A DNA stretch of 64,000 bases from Spirochaetota bacterium. GTDB taxonomy: Bacteria; Spirochaetota; Spirochaetia; Treponematales; Rectinemataceae. A program made the position numbers and the translations under genes. Under the pieces are notes generated by a model. That model made no database searches and was not told the origin of the DNA. It was given only the letters and a program-made list of their open reading frames with translations. The stretch is taken from assembly GCA_029265615.1 (NCBI GenBank), contig JAJUIB010000011.1:42410-106409 (forward strand), given 5' to 3'. This document shows positions 43,886 through 52,454 of this stretch, one piece after another. Every line of letters begins with the position of its first letter. Within the stretch, counting starts at the first letter, position 1.

Positions 43886-44404
43886 ATGACCACCTCTGCC
43901 GGCTTCCCGCCGCGCGCAGAGGGAAAGGCCGCGCCGGGAAGCCCGGGTGAGCGGACGGTAATCCCGCGCCGCCGCCGCGCCGAAGCGACGCGCGTCCTTC
44001 CTGCGCGCGCCGAGGGCGTCTTTGCGTTCGAAACATTCATCGACGACCTGCCGTTTGCCTCCGAACGCGAACGACACCGCCTCAAGCTCGCAGGTTCGGA
44101 GATTTTCGACAACCTTCTCCACCATGCGGCGCCGCTCGATGCTGCGGCGATGACCGTGCGCGTCTCGCGAAAGGGCGACCGTATCTTCCTTGCCTTTTAT
44201 TTCAAAGCCGCCGCCTTTGCGCCCTACGCGGCGGCCTGCAGTGACCCTGAACTGCGCGATAGGGACCCGCTTTTCGATGCAGTACGACGACGGTGGCGCG
44301 GCATAGGCCTTAAAATGTGCCGCAATCTTGCGCAAAGCATCAGTTTCCGCGCAGGGGAAACCCTCGACCGCATTTACCTCGTCTTTGAACCGGAGCGCCC
44401 CTAG
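43886..44404 (+). CDS. HATPase-type anti-sigma regulatory protein (RsbW-like), ATP-binding motif incomplete
   Basis: 172 residues. A basic N-terminal tail of about 45 residues precedes a GHKL-type domain. The N-box is EIFDNLLHHAAPLD and the G2-like motif is WRGIGLKMCRNLA, but where RsbW/SpoIIAB proteins have an Asp-Gly adenine-binding motif (DDGxPFDP type) this protein reads YFKAAAFAPY. Kinase activity is therefore doubtful, though binding to the STAS protein is plausible. It closes the four-gene partner-switching cluster. No sigma factor gene is adjacent. Confidence 0.8.
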   Translation: MTTSAGFPPRAEGKAAPGSPGERTVIPRRRRAEATRVLPARAEGVFAFETFIDDLPFASERERHRLKLAGSEIFDNLLHHAAPLDAAAMTVRVSRKGDRIFLAFYFKAAAFAPYAAACSDPELRDRDPLFDAVRRRWRGIGLKMCRNLAQSISFRAGETLDRIYLVFEPERP

Positions 44405-44618
44405 CCTATTCGTTCCGCTTTTTCTTCCCCAGTTTTCTTAAAAGACGCGAAACTTTTTCCCACACCATATTCGCCCCTATTTAATGAGAAAATTTTGCTC
44501 AAAAAGCAATCGACAGGAGAGCCTACAACCCACCACGCGCCGCACTATATTGAACTTATTTATTTTTATTACAACAATTTACACAAAAAACACAGCCAAT
44601 GCCGACATTTATCGAACG
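44405..44618. other. AT-rich gap without a gene
   Basis: Part of the 308-bp space between the HATPase gene and the small secreted protein gene. 44410-44600 is markedly AT-rich for this window, with runs such as TTATTTATTTTTATTAC and TTTACACAAAAAACAC. I see no ORF or RNA gene. It may hold activator sites for the sigma-54-like promoter that follows. Confidence 0.6.
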
Positions 44619-44634
44619 TGGCACACTTGATGCT
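44619..44634 (+). promoter_or_regulatory. Sigma-54-type promoter candidate
   Basis: TGGCACACTTGATGCT fits the -24/-12 pattern TGGCACG-N4-TTGCW with two mismatches outside the invariant GG and GC. GG and GC are separated by exactly 10 bases. It lies 79 bp before the small secreted protein gene and downstream of an AT-rich stretch, the usual setting for RpoN and an enhancer-binding protein. Confidence 0.55.
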
Positions 44635-44712
44635 TATGTATTGATGCCGCCGAAACGCGGCGCCGGCCCTGTGGCTGGCACCCCTGTTCCATAGAACTCG
44701 AAGGAGCAAGCT

Positions 44713-45174
44713 ATGAAGAAGTTCTCACTAGGTCTTGGTCTTCTCGTCGCGGTCGTCGGACTCGCTTCGGCCCAGGGTTTCGGGCCGATGACGGGCCCCG
44801 GAGCCCAGGCGCCCATGCAGATACAGCAGGCGACGCCCCAAGCAAAGACGATCGAAGGTAAGCTTGTCTTTGTGGATGGCCTTCCTGCGCTCCAGGCCAA
44901 GGATAAAACCTATCTCGTCCGCATGCCGCGCTTCTACTACTACGCTTACACCGACGGCATCAAAGAAGGTGCCGCGATGAAGCTCGACGGCTATGAGCTT
45001 CCGACCTACCCGGGCCAGGACAAGCCCTTCTTCGCCGTCACGAAGGCCGTGATCAACGGTAAAACCTACGACATCGGCGCCCAGTTCTATGCGCGGGGCA
45101 TGCGGGGCGCCTTTTCCGGCTCGTTCATGGGCGGGCGCGGCGGCATGATGGGTGGCCGCGGGGGCCGCTGGTAA
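44713..45174 (+). CDS. Small secreted protein of unknown function with a Gly/Met/Arg-rich tail
   Basis: 153 residues. A Sec signal peptide (residues 1-20, ending LASAQ) is followed by a Pro/Gln/Met-rich linker, then a beta-rich core with repeated short strands (KTIEGKLVFVDGLPALQAKDKTYLVRM, here quoted only as KLVFVDG and KTYLVRM) and aromatic FYYYAYTDG. The last 20 residues are a Gly/Met/Arg-rich tail. I do not recognise the family. ATG 44713 has GAAGGAGCAAGCT upstream. A sigma-54-like promoter, a structured leader and a strong terminator make it a single-gene transcript. Confidence 0.82.
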   Translation: MKKFSLGLGLLVAVVGLASAQGFGPMTGPGAQAPMQIQQATPQAKTIEGKLVFVDGLPALQAKDKTYLVRMPRFYYYAYTDGIKEGAAMKLDGYELPTYPGQDKPFFAVTKAVINGKTYDIGAQFYARGMRGAFSGSFMGGRGGMMGGRGGRW

Positions 45175-45192
45175 GTGTTACGAAGCTTGTGA
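45172..45192 (+). repeat. Dispersed short repeat, copy 6 (directly after the stop codon of the small secreted protein)
   Basis: TAAGTGTTACGAAGCTTGTG: the TAA stop replaces the TAG of the consensus, and all following bases match. The terminator hairpin starts 5 bases later. Confidence 0.85.
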
Positions 45193-45196
45193 GCCG

Positions 45197-45225
45197 AGCC
45201 GTCCCACAACGGGACGGCTTTTTTT
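45197..45225 (+). terminator. Rho-independent terminator
   Basis: 9-bp stem AGCCGTCCC / GGGACGGCT with a 5-base loop and a run of seven T. It ends the transcript of the small secreted protein. Confidence 0.93.
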
Positions 45226-45325
45226 AGGTTTAGGCGCAGGTTGATACCCCGAGCGACGCAACCGATCCAGCATCCCCCCTTGCAAAGATCTAGCCGCCCC
45301 GGCGCTGAAAGGCCGCCCTTAAGCC

Positions 45326-45355
45326 TTGCCCTTCCCACGCACAGAGGGGTAGTAT
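45326..45355 (+). promoter_or_regulatory. Promoter of the polar amino-acid transporter operon
   Basis: TTGCCC, 18 bp, TAGTAT. The leader to the binding-protein gene is about 45 bases with a CCGGAGGAG site. Confidence 0.5.
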
Positions 45356-45407
45356 TTCACCGCCAGACGACGCTTATGCGCCCAGCCTTCCCTGCCGGAG
45401 GAGTCTC

Positions 45408-46199
45408 ATGAAACGCCATCTTGTGCTCGCAGCGACGCTTGCATTTTTCGCCTGCGCCCTCGCGGGCGCGCAGGCCGCTAAGCTACCCGACCTTAAGGGG
45501 CGGACGATCATCGCGGTCACGGAAAACGCCTATATGCCGCTCAACTTCATCGATCCCAAGAGCGGCAAGGCGATGGGATGGGAGTACGACTGCGTCAATG
45601 AGATCGCGCGCAGGCTCAATGCCAAGATCGTTTGGAAGGTGACCGCATGGGACACGATGATCCAAGCGGTCCGCGACGGCCAGTTCGACGTGGGGATGGA
45701 CGGCATTACGATCAACGACGAACGGAAGAAGCAGGTGGATTTCTCCGTTCCCTACATGGTCTCCCAGCAGTTCATGCTCGTTCGGGCAGGCGAAAAGCGG
45801 TTTTCGGGCGCAAAGGAATTCGGCGCGAATCCGAAGCTTTTGATCGGCTCGCAAGCCGGCACGACGAATTTCTACGTTGCGGTCTACGAGGTCCTCGACG
45901 GCAACGAGCAGAATCCGCGCATCAAGCTCTTCGAGACTTTCGGCGCCGCCGTTCAGGCGCTTATCGCGGGGGACGTTGATGCGGTTCTCATGGACGCCGC
46001 CTCGGGCAAGGGCTACGTCGGCGCAAATCCCGGCAAGCTTAAAGTCCTCGGCGAGGCGCTCGGCACGGAGGAGTTCGGGTTCATCTTCAAACCGGGTTCC
46101 GATCTTGTGAAGCCCTTCAACGCGGCGATCGAGGCGATGCGCAAGGACGGGACACTTGAGCGCCTCAACACGAAGTGGTTCTTCGAGTACAAGCCCTGA
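45408..46199 (+). CDS. Polar amino-acid ABC transporter substrate-binding protein
   Basis: 263 residues. Signal peptide (about 1-23, ending AGAQA). Family 3 solute-binding motifs: ENAYMPLNFIDPKSGKAMGWEYD, WDTMIQAVRDGQFDVGMDGITI, FSVPYM and the ligand-site region IGSQAGTTN. It captures an amino acid or amine for the importer encoded by the next two genes. The exact ligand cannot be read. ATG 45408 follows GGAGGAGTCTC. Confidence 0.93.
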   Translation: MKRHLVLAATLAFFACALAGAQAAKLPDLKGRTIIAVTENAYMPLNFIDPKSGKAMGWEYDCVNEIARRLNAKIVWKVTAWDTMIQAVRDGQFDVGMDGITINDERKKQVDFSVPYMVSQQFMLVRAGEKRFSGAKEFGANPKLLIGSQAGTTNFYVAVYEVLDGNEQNPRIKLFETFGAAVQALIAGDVDAVLMDAASGKGYVGANPGKLKVLGEALGTEEFGFIFKPGSDLVKPFNAAIEAMRKDGTLERLNTKWFFEYKP

Positions 46200-46288
46200 G
46201 GCCCCCGCAAAAAGTGTGTCGAACAGGAAAGGCCTCTCCTCGCTGCGGAGGCGAAGCTAAATGCGGCGGCCTTGCGCGAACAAGGGCC

Positions 46289-47080
46289 GTGCTCACCCGC
46301 CTGCCCTGGTGGCTTGCCGCCCTCGTTCTCCTTGGCATCTGGGCGGCCATCTCGGCCCTTGCGTCCTCAGACTACCGCGTTATTCTCGCCGCGGTCGCGC
46401 GTGGCCTTGGCGTCACGCTGTCCGTTTCACTCGTCGCATATACGGCCTCGCTCCTCCTCGGACTGGGACTCGGTCTTTTTCGCACCTCGCCGCTGCGTGT
46501 GGCGCGCGAGGCGGCTACCTTCTATGTTGAACTCGTCCGCGGGCTTCCAATGCTCGTCATCCTCTACTACATCGCCTTCGTCGGAGCCCCCGCGCTCGCT
46601 GCGGCGCTCAACGCGGCGCTTAAGCCGCTCATCGACCGGGGCCTCGCTACGCCGGTCGAGACGAGGAATCTGGGATTCGCCGCGCGCGCGGTCATCGCCC
46701 TCACGCTTGGTTACAGCGCCTTCATTGCTGAGATATTCCGGGCGGGCATCGAGAGCGTCGACAGGGGGCAGGTCGAAGCCGCGCTCGCGCTCGGCCTATC
46801 GCGCGGACAGGTTATGCGAACCATTGTGCTTCCCCAAGCGACGCGCAACGTACTTCCCGCCCTCGCAAACGAGTTCATAGCCATTATCAAGGATTCGGCC
46901 CTTGTCTCGGCGCTCGGCGTCCAGGACATCACTCAGCTCGGAAAGGTCTACGCGGCCTCGACCTTCAAATTCTTCGAGACCTACAACGCAGTTGCTTTCT
47001 TCTACCTCTGCCTCACCGTTTCGCTTTCGCTCCTTGTGCGGGCAATGGAGCGAAGACTCAAAGCGGGAGGCTCCCGTTGA
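46289..47080 (+). CDS. Polar amino-acid ABC transporter permease (HisM/GlnP type)
   Basis: 263 residues from GTG 46289. The frame is open back to 46175, but the extra residues are Cys/Arg-rich and unlike the family. About five membrane helices; the EAA loop is [26 protein letters not shown] ([12 protein letters not shown]), and [15 protein letters not shown] is the usual mid-protein signature. The start is uncertain because the ribosome site (AAGGG) is weak. Its stop overlaps the TTG start of the ATPase gene. Confidence 0.87.
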   Translation: MLTRLPWWLAALVLLGIWAAISALASSDYRVILAAVARGLGVTLSVSLVAYTASLLLGLGLGLFRTSPLRVAREAATFYVELVRGLPMLVILYYIAFVGAPALAAALNAALKPLIDRGLATPVETRNLGFAARAVIALTLGYSAFIAEIFRAGIESVDRGQVEAALALGLSRGQVMRTIVLPQATRNVLPALANEFIAIIKDSALVSALGVQDITQLGKVYAASTFKFFETYNAVAFFYLCLTVSLSLLVRAMERRLKAGGSR

Positions 47081-47835
47081 GCGCCTTCATCGAAATCCGC
47101 GGAGCGCGAAGGGTTTTCCGCGCTTCGGGCGAGAGACGGGGGATGGCCGACACGATCGCGCTCGACGGCATCGATCTCGATGTCGAAACGGGCGAGGTCG
47201 TCGTCATCATCGGACCTTCGGGCTCAGGGAAAAGCACCCTTCTCCGCGTGGTGAACCGCCTCGAACGCCTCGATGAAGGGGAGATCCGCATCGAGGGTGA
47301 ACTCGTCACCTCGCCGCGCGCCGATCTGCGTCGCCTCCGCGAGGAGGTGGGCATGGTGTTCCAATCCTTTAACCTGTTTTCACACCTCTGCGTGCTCGAC
47401 AACCTGACATTGGCGCCGCGCCTCGTACGCGGCCTTACTCGCGGCGAGGCAGAGACACGCGCCTTGAGCATTCTCAAAAGGGTCGGCCTCGCCGACAAGG
47501 CGGCGCGTTATCCGCGCGAACTTTCCGGCGGACAGCAGCAGCGCGCCGCGATCGCCCGGGCGCTCGCGATGGAGCCCAAGGCGCTCCTCTTCGACGAGCC
47601 CACAAGCGCACTCGATCCCGAGATGATCCGGGAGGTGCTCGACGTAATGAAGGGGCTCGCCGCGGAGGGCATGACGATGCTCGTCGTGTCCCACGAAATG
47701 GGCTTCGCCCGCGAGGCAGCCGACCGCGTGGTATTCATGGATGAAGGCCGCGTGGTGGAATCGGGAAGCCCGGAGGAGCTCTTCGGCCATCCTCGAGAGG
47801 CGCGGACCCGCGCCTTCCTGCAGCATGTGCTCTAA
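47077..47835 (+). CDS. Polar amino-acid ABC transporter ATPase (GlnQ/HisP type)
   Basis: 252 residues from TTG 47077, which overlaps the permease stop (TTGA) and follows GCGGGAGGCTCCCG. Walker [10 protein letters not shown] (46-54), Q-loop [12 protein letters not shown], signature [17 protein letters not shown], Walker [15 protein letters not shown] and the switch histidine in VSHEM are all present. It powers the importer made with the two preceding genes. Confidence 0.95.
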   Translation: MSAFIEIRGARRVFRASGERRGMADTIALDGIDLDVETGEVVVIIGPSGSGKSTLLRVVNRLERLDEGEIRIEGELVTSPRADLRRLREEVGMVFQSFNLFSHLCVLDNLTLAPRLVRGLTRGEAETRALSILKRVGLADKAARYPRELSGGQQQRAAIARALAMEPKALLFDEPTSALDPEMIREVLDVMKGLAAEGMTMLVVSHEMGFAREAADRVVFMDEGRVVESGSPEELFGHPREARTRAFLQHVL

Positions 47836-47868
47836 AGAGAGGCTAAGGTCCGCTTAGAGAAACTGCCG

Positions 47869-49617
47869 TTAGCGTCCTATGTAGGAGGCGGCGTTCGTTC
47901 CCGCGATCCTTCCGAAGGTGACGATGTCGGCGAGCGCGTTGCCGCCGAGACGGTTCCCGCCATGGACGCCTCCCGTCACCTCGCCGGCGGCGAAAAGGCC
48001 GGGGATGGGCTCGCCCTTCGCCGAAATGACGCGGGTCGCGGTGTCAATTTTGACGCCGCCCATCGTGTGGTGGATGGCCGGAGTAACTTCAATCGCATAG
48101 TAGGGTCCCACCGCGAGGGCACGCGGAAGATCGGCTCGAGCAAAATCGGCATCCGTCTTCGCATCGACAAAGCCATTGTAGCGATTGATGGTCGCGGTGA
48201 GGGCTTCGGGCGTGGCCCCGATTTTGCCAGCGAGCTCGGCGGGGCTCGAAGCCTCGAGAACGATGCCCATCTTTACGTAGTCCTCGATGGCTTTGAGGCT
48301 TTTCCGCACGGAGTCGTCAAAGACGAGATAGGCAGACTTACCCTCCTGGGCGAGGATTGCCGCGGAAACGACATCGCGAGTAGACAGCTCGTTGCAGAAG
48401 CGGCGGCCGGATTTATTCACGAGGATAGCCCCGTTGCCCCGCACTGCCTCGGTGATCATCTCCTTGCCGGGGGCGTAGGTTGGGTGCGTCTGTATCTCCT
48501 TCATATCGACGAGCGCCGCGCCGACGGCCTCGGCGAGCTTGATGCCGTCGCCGGTCGCACCAGGCTGGTTCGTGGTCGCGAAGCCCTTAAGACCGGGGAT
48601 GTAGGAGGCGGCCATCTCGTTGTTCGCGCCAAAGCCGCCAGTGGCGAGGACGACGGCCTTCGCGGCCACCTTGTACTCCCGACCGCCCATCGCAACGGCG
48701 ACGCCGGAGACCGCTCCCCGCTTGTCCATCGAAAGCGCGGTGACGCGCGCATCGGTGAAGGTCACGATGCGGCTCTCCTTCTGCGCGGCCCCGGCGAGCG
48801 TTTTGACGATCTCGGGCCCGACCTTACCGCCGCCTTGCGGCCGATGGGCGCGGTTCACCGAGGCTCCGGCAAGTCGTCCCACGTCGGAAAGGTCTCCACC
48901 CATCGATTCAAGCCACTCGACGGAGGAAGCGCTCCTCTCCGCGAGGACGCGCACGAGCGCAGGATCGTTCTTGTCATAGCCGCCCTTCATCGTGTCCTTG
49001 TAAAAAAGCTCGGGGCTGTCGCTGATGCCGACCGCTATCTGCCGCTTCGTACCGGCGGCGTTGATCCCGCCAGTGGCGCGGAGCGTGTTGCCACCGATGA
49101 CGCCCATCTTTTCGAACACAGCGACCTTTGCGCCTGCAGCGGCGGCGGCATTCGCGGCGGAAAGCCCTGCGCCGCCTGAGCCGACAACGATGACATCGTA
49201 GGCCTTGGCGGGCGCGCGAACGGCAACTTTAGCCCCCCTGGCGCCGCCCTTGAACCCGGCTGCCGCGAGCGCGCCGCGAACCGCGGCAAGGAAGCCCTCG
49301 CTTGATTCCGAGGCCCCCGCGACGACGTCGACGTCGGCGGAATTTGCCGCAATCACACGGCGGGAAAGTTCCTCGAAGGCCGAATCGCCGAGCACGGCCG
49401 TCTCACCAGCGGCGAGCACCTCGATCTTAAGGATGGCCCGCTCGCTCACCGTGACGGCGACCTTGAGGTCTCCGCCATGACCTTTGCCGACGCCGATGTA
49501 GGTTCCCGGCTCGTAGGACGCGGAGCCTGTCGCACAACCGGCAAGAACGACAAGCGCGGCAAAAACAATAATTGCGGAAAGACCTCTTCGAAGCCTTAAG
49601 AATGAGGATGTGCGCAT
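47869..49617 (-). CDS. FMN-binding, fumarate-reductase-like flavoprotein (lipoprotein)
   Basis: 582 residues. Lipobox LVVLAGC (Cys28) places it outside the cytoplasmic membrane. An FMN_bind domain (about 35-115) carries AGAS (100-103), the site where ApbE-type transferases attach FMN to Ser103. An FAD_binding_2 domain follows (YDVIVVGSGGAGLSAANAA at 140-157, NTLRATGGINAAGT, and the end AAGEVTGGVHGGNRLGGNALAD with the catalytic arginine). This layout matches extracytoplasmic fumarate, urocanate or related enoate reductases that act as terminal reductases. The substrate is not evident. No heme motif is present. RBS is AAGGAGTCGCC. Confidence 0.9.
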   Translation of the reverse strand: MRTSSFLRLRRGLSAIIVFAALVVLAGCATGSASYEPGTYIGVGKGHGGDLKVAVTVSERAILKIEVLAAGETAVLGDSAFEELSRRVIAANSADVDVVAGASESSEGFLAAVRGALAAAGFKGGARGAKVAVRAPAKAYDVIVVGSGGAGLSAANAAAAAGAKVAVFEKMGVIGGNTLRATGGINAAGTKRQIAVGISDSPELFYKDTMKGGYDKNDPALVRVLAERSASSVEWLESMGGDLSDVGRLAGASVNRAHRPQGGGKVGPEIVKTLAGAAQKESRIVTFTDARVTALSMDKRGAVSGVAVAMGGREYKVAAKAVVLATGGFGANNEMAASYIPGLKGFATTNQPGATGDGIKLAEAVGAALVDMKEIQTHPTYAPGKEMITEAVRGNGAILVNKSGRRFCNELSTRDVVSAAILAQEGKSAYLVFDDSVRKSLKAIEDYVKMGIVLEASSPAELAGKIGATPEALTATINRYNGFVDAKTDADFARADLPRALAVGPYYAIEVTPAIHHTMGGVKIDTATRVISAKGEPIPGLFAAGEVTGGVHGGNRLGGNALADIVTFGRIAGTNAASYIGR

Positions 49618-49646
49618 GGCGACTCCTTGTAAGGGTTTATGTCACG

Positions 49647-49676
49647 ATTCTAGGCAAAATGGAGATTGTTTGTCAA
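49647..49676 (-). promoter_or_regulatory. Strong promoter of the FMN-binding reductase gene
   Basis: Minus strand TTGACA, 18 bp, TAGAAT, in an AT-rich gap. It gives a leader of about 23 bases with an AAGGAG site. Confidence 0.75.
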
Positions 49677-49725
49677 TTATTTTATAGATACTGTTTTATC
49701 TTTTATGGCCTCATCCATGGCCGTC

Positions 49726-49755
49726 TTGCCCTCAAACGGCTCCCTCGGGCAGACT
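49726..49755 (+). promoter_or_regulatory. Candidate promoter of hrpB, predicted leaderless
   Basis: TTGCCC, 18 bp, CAGACT, then exactly 6 bases to ATG 49762. The -10 is weak (3 of 6), so this rests mostly on spacing. Confidence 0.4.
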
Positions 49756-49761
49756 GCCAAC

Positions 49762-52359
49762 ATGTCCGCATTTTCTGTCCCCGACCTTCCCATCGTCCCC
49801 TTTCTGGGCGACATCGAGCGTCTCATCCTCGAACGGGGAAGCCTGGTGCTCGCTGCAGCACCGGGCTCCGGCAAAACAAGCCTCGTGCCACTCGCTCTCG
49901 CGCACTCAAGGCGTCTTTCCGGCAAGGTCCTCGTCCTCGAGCCGCGGCGAGTCGCCTGCGTCCAGGCGGCGGTCCGCGCGGCGGAACTCGCAGGCGAGGC
50001 GGTGGGCGAAAGCGTCGGGTACCGCGTCAGGCTGGATTCTCGCACAAGCCCACGGACGCGGCTCGAATTCGTCACCGAGGGCGTTTTTGTCCGCATGATC
50101 CAGAACGATCCTGCACTTGCGGACGTCGGCCTCGTTGTCTTCGACGAATTTCACGAGCGCTCGGTAAGCGCTGATCTCGCACTTGCCTTCGCGCTCGAAT
50201 CTCGGGCGCTCAAGCCGGAACTCCGCATCCTCGTGATGTCGGCGACCCTCGACACTGATCGGGTGTCGGACTTTCTCGGTGCACCGGTTCTCACCGTGCC
50301 GGGGCGCGCCTTCCCCGTCGAAACGCGCCACGAGCCTTTAGCCCGCGGTGGCCATTTTGCGGCCACGCGGGCCGAGGGCCTCGAGGCCGCCATCGCGCGT
50401 ATAACGCGGAAGCTCCTTACAGAGATTGAGGGCGACATTCTCGTCTTCCTTCCAGGAACTCGCGAAATACGGCGTGTCGCACACGAACTTGCTGAGACGG
50501 AAGCCGAGGTGCTCCCGCTCCACGGCCTCCTGCCCCTCGCCGATCAGCGGCGGATCATCCTTCCCAGCGGGGGATCGCGGCGGCGAATCATTCTCGCAAC
50601 GAGCGTCGCCGAAACGAGCCTCACCGTGCCGCGCATCACGGCGGTCGTCGACTCGGGCCTCGCGCGGCTTGAGCGCTTCCAGGCGCGCACGGGGCTCAAC
50701 CGCCTAGTCACGGAGCGCGAAGCGAAGGACCGCGCTGAACAACGGCGCGGGCGCGCAGGGCGGCTTCGAGCGGGCCTTTGCGTACGCGTATGGCCCGAAA
50801 CAGACACGCTTCCCGAGCGCACTGAACCAGAGATGCTCCGGGCCGAACTCTCCGCCCTTGTACTCGAGGCGGCGCTCTGGGGCGCGCGCAAGCCCGCTGA
50901 CATCCCCTTTCTCGACACACCACCCGCCGCAAGCTGGAATGCCGCCCACGAACTCCTTACGGAGCTTGGCGCGCTCGACGACGAAGGCCGACCAACGGCA
51001 TTCGGCCGTGAGGCTGCGGCCCTCGGCACAGAGCCCCGCCTTGCCGCCCTGGTCTTGCGTGGTGCGGCGCGCGGCCGCATCCGGGAGGCTACGTCCCTTG
51101 CGGCGCTTCTTACGGAGTCGAGCGCCGAGGCCGACCTCGAAGCCCGCCTTACGGCGATGCTCCGCGGCGACAAGGGCTACGAGGGTGCCCGCGCCGAGGC
51201 CGCGCGGCTTTCGCGCGCCGTGGAGCGCCTCGCGCCATCGGCTTCCGAGGCTGCCGCCATGACCGCCACGGAAGGCGGCATGGGGACCCTCCTTGCCGCG
51301 GCCTTTCCCGACCGCATTGCATGCCGCATCGAACGGCGTCCCGACGGCGCCGCGAGCTTCCGACTCCCGGGCGGTCGCCGCCTCGCCGTGCGCGGTGCTC
51401 TTGCCGAATCAGCCTGGATCGTCGCCGCGGATGCCGACGCAGGCGGGTATGGTGCCGTCCTCGAGCCGCGCGCCACCGCCTTTCAATATGCAGCGGACGA
51501 GGGGATTGTCTTTTCAGGCGCCGCGCTCAGCGAAAGCGAGGCGCTCGCGGCACTCGCGCCGCTTGTCCGCGAAGAACTCGAATTCGAGTGGGAGGGGCTG
51601 ATCTGTAAGGCGCGTCGGCGGCGGCGTGCGGAAAAGCTGCTCCTCGCGGAGACCGCCCTCGCAAGCCCCTCGCGCGAAGAACTCGGCGCGGCGCTTACAG
51701 CGCGTATCGCCACGGAGGGACTCGACTTCCTTCCCTGGGAGGAGGGTGGGCCGAACACGCCTCAAGCCTTTCTTGTACGCGCCCGCTGGTTTTGCGCTAC
51801 GGTCGGCGCAGAGCTGTCGAGCGGGCGCGGCGGAGGGCCGTATGCAACGGATCTCGCGCCGCAGGTGATTACGGAGCTGACACAGCGCCTCGCTGCGCCC
51901 TGGCTCCGGGAGAACGCCGCACTGTGGCTTGCGCCCTTTGTCAAAAGCGGCGCGGGCCCGGCGGTCGACGGTGCGGCGCTCAGGCACGCGCTCGAGTCGC
52001 TCCTTCCCTGGGAGCTGCGCAGGGTGCTCGACCGCTACGCACCCGAGAGGCTTCTCCTCCCTTCGGGCGCGCAACACCGCGTTCACTATCGCGCGAACGC
52101 GGCGCCGAGCATCGAAGCGCGCGTCCAAGAGTTCTACGGCCTTTGCGAGCATCCGACGATCATGGGGGTTCCGGTCGTTCTTACACTCCTTTCGCCCGCA
52201 GGACGGCCCCTGCAGATAACCGCCGATCTCCCGGGATTCTGGCGCGGTTCCTGGGCTGAGGCGCGCAAGGAGCTTAAGGGCCGATACCCGAAGCACGACT
52301 GGCCCGAGGATCCCGCCCTCGCCACGCCAAGCGCCCGTGGGCTTAAGATACGGCAGTAG
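49762..52359 (+). CDS. hrpB: ATP-dependent helicase HrpB (DEAH-box family)
   Basis: 865 residues, close to the usual 810-850. Walker A AAPGSGKTS (about 32-40), DEFH box in VVFDEFHERS (about 127-130), motif III MSATLD, motif VI EQRRGRAGRLRAGLC, and the HrpB-specific C-terminal domain (YPKHDWPEDP ending) are present. It is an RNA helicase-like ATPase of poorly known cellular role. Two earlier in-frame ATGs (49666, 49705 region) would add residues without family similarity. ATG 49762 begins directly before the conserved LPIVPFLGDI. Confidence 0.94.
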   Translation: MSAFSVPDLPIVPFLGDIERLILERGSLVLAAAPGSGKTSLVPLALAHSRRLSGKVLVLEPRRVACVQAAVRAAELAGEAVGESVGYRVRLDSRTSPRTRLEFVTEGVFVRMIQNDPALADVGLVVFDEFHERSVSADLALAFALESRALKPELRILVMSATLDTDRVSDFLGAPVLTVPGRAFPVETRHEPLARGGHFAATRAEGLEAAIARITRKLLTEIEGDILVFLPGTREIRRVAHELAETEAEVLPLHGLLPLADQRRIILPSGGSRRRIILATSVAETSLTVPRITAVVDSGLARLERFQARTGLNRLVTEREAKDRAEQRRGRAGRLRAGLCVRVWPETDTLPERTEPEMLRAELSALVLEAALWGARKPADIPFLDTPPAASWNAAHELLTELGALDDEGRPTAFGREAAALGTEPRLAALVLRGAARGRIREATSLAALLTESSAEADLEARLTAMLRGDKGYEGARAEAARLSRAVERLAPSASEAAAMTATEGGMGTLLAAAFPDRIACRIERRPDGAASFRLPGGRRLAVRGALAESAWIVAADADAGGYGAVLEPRATAFQYAADEGIVFSGAALSESEALAALAPLVREELEFEWEGLICKARRRRRAEKLLLAETALASPSREELGAALTARIATEGLDFLPWEEGGPNTPQAFLVRARWFCATVGAELSSGRGGGPYATDLAPQVITELTQRLAAPWLRENAALWLAPFVKSGAGPAVDGAALRHALESLLPWELRRVLDRYAPERLLLPSGAQHRVHYRANAAPSIEARVQEFYGLCEHPTIMGVPVVLTLLSPAGRPLQITADLPGFWRGSWAEARKELKGRYPKHDWPEDPALATPSARGLKIRQ

Positions 52360-52417
52360 AGCCCGACTCGCCGTCACACAACGAAATGCGCCATGTGCGC
52401 CCTCCGCCAGCACATCC

Positions 52418-52447
52418 TTTACAGTAGCTTGGTCAAACCGCTATCTT
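52418..52447 (+). promoter_or_regulatory. Promoter of the HD-GGDEF operon, predicted leaderless
   Basis: TTTACA, 18 bp, TATCTT, then 7 bases to ATG 52455. No Shine-Dalgarno. Confidence 0.5.
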
Positions 52448-52454
52448 CTTAGTC

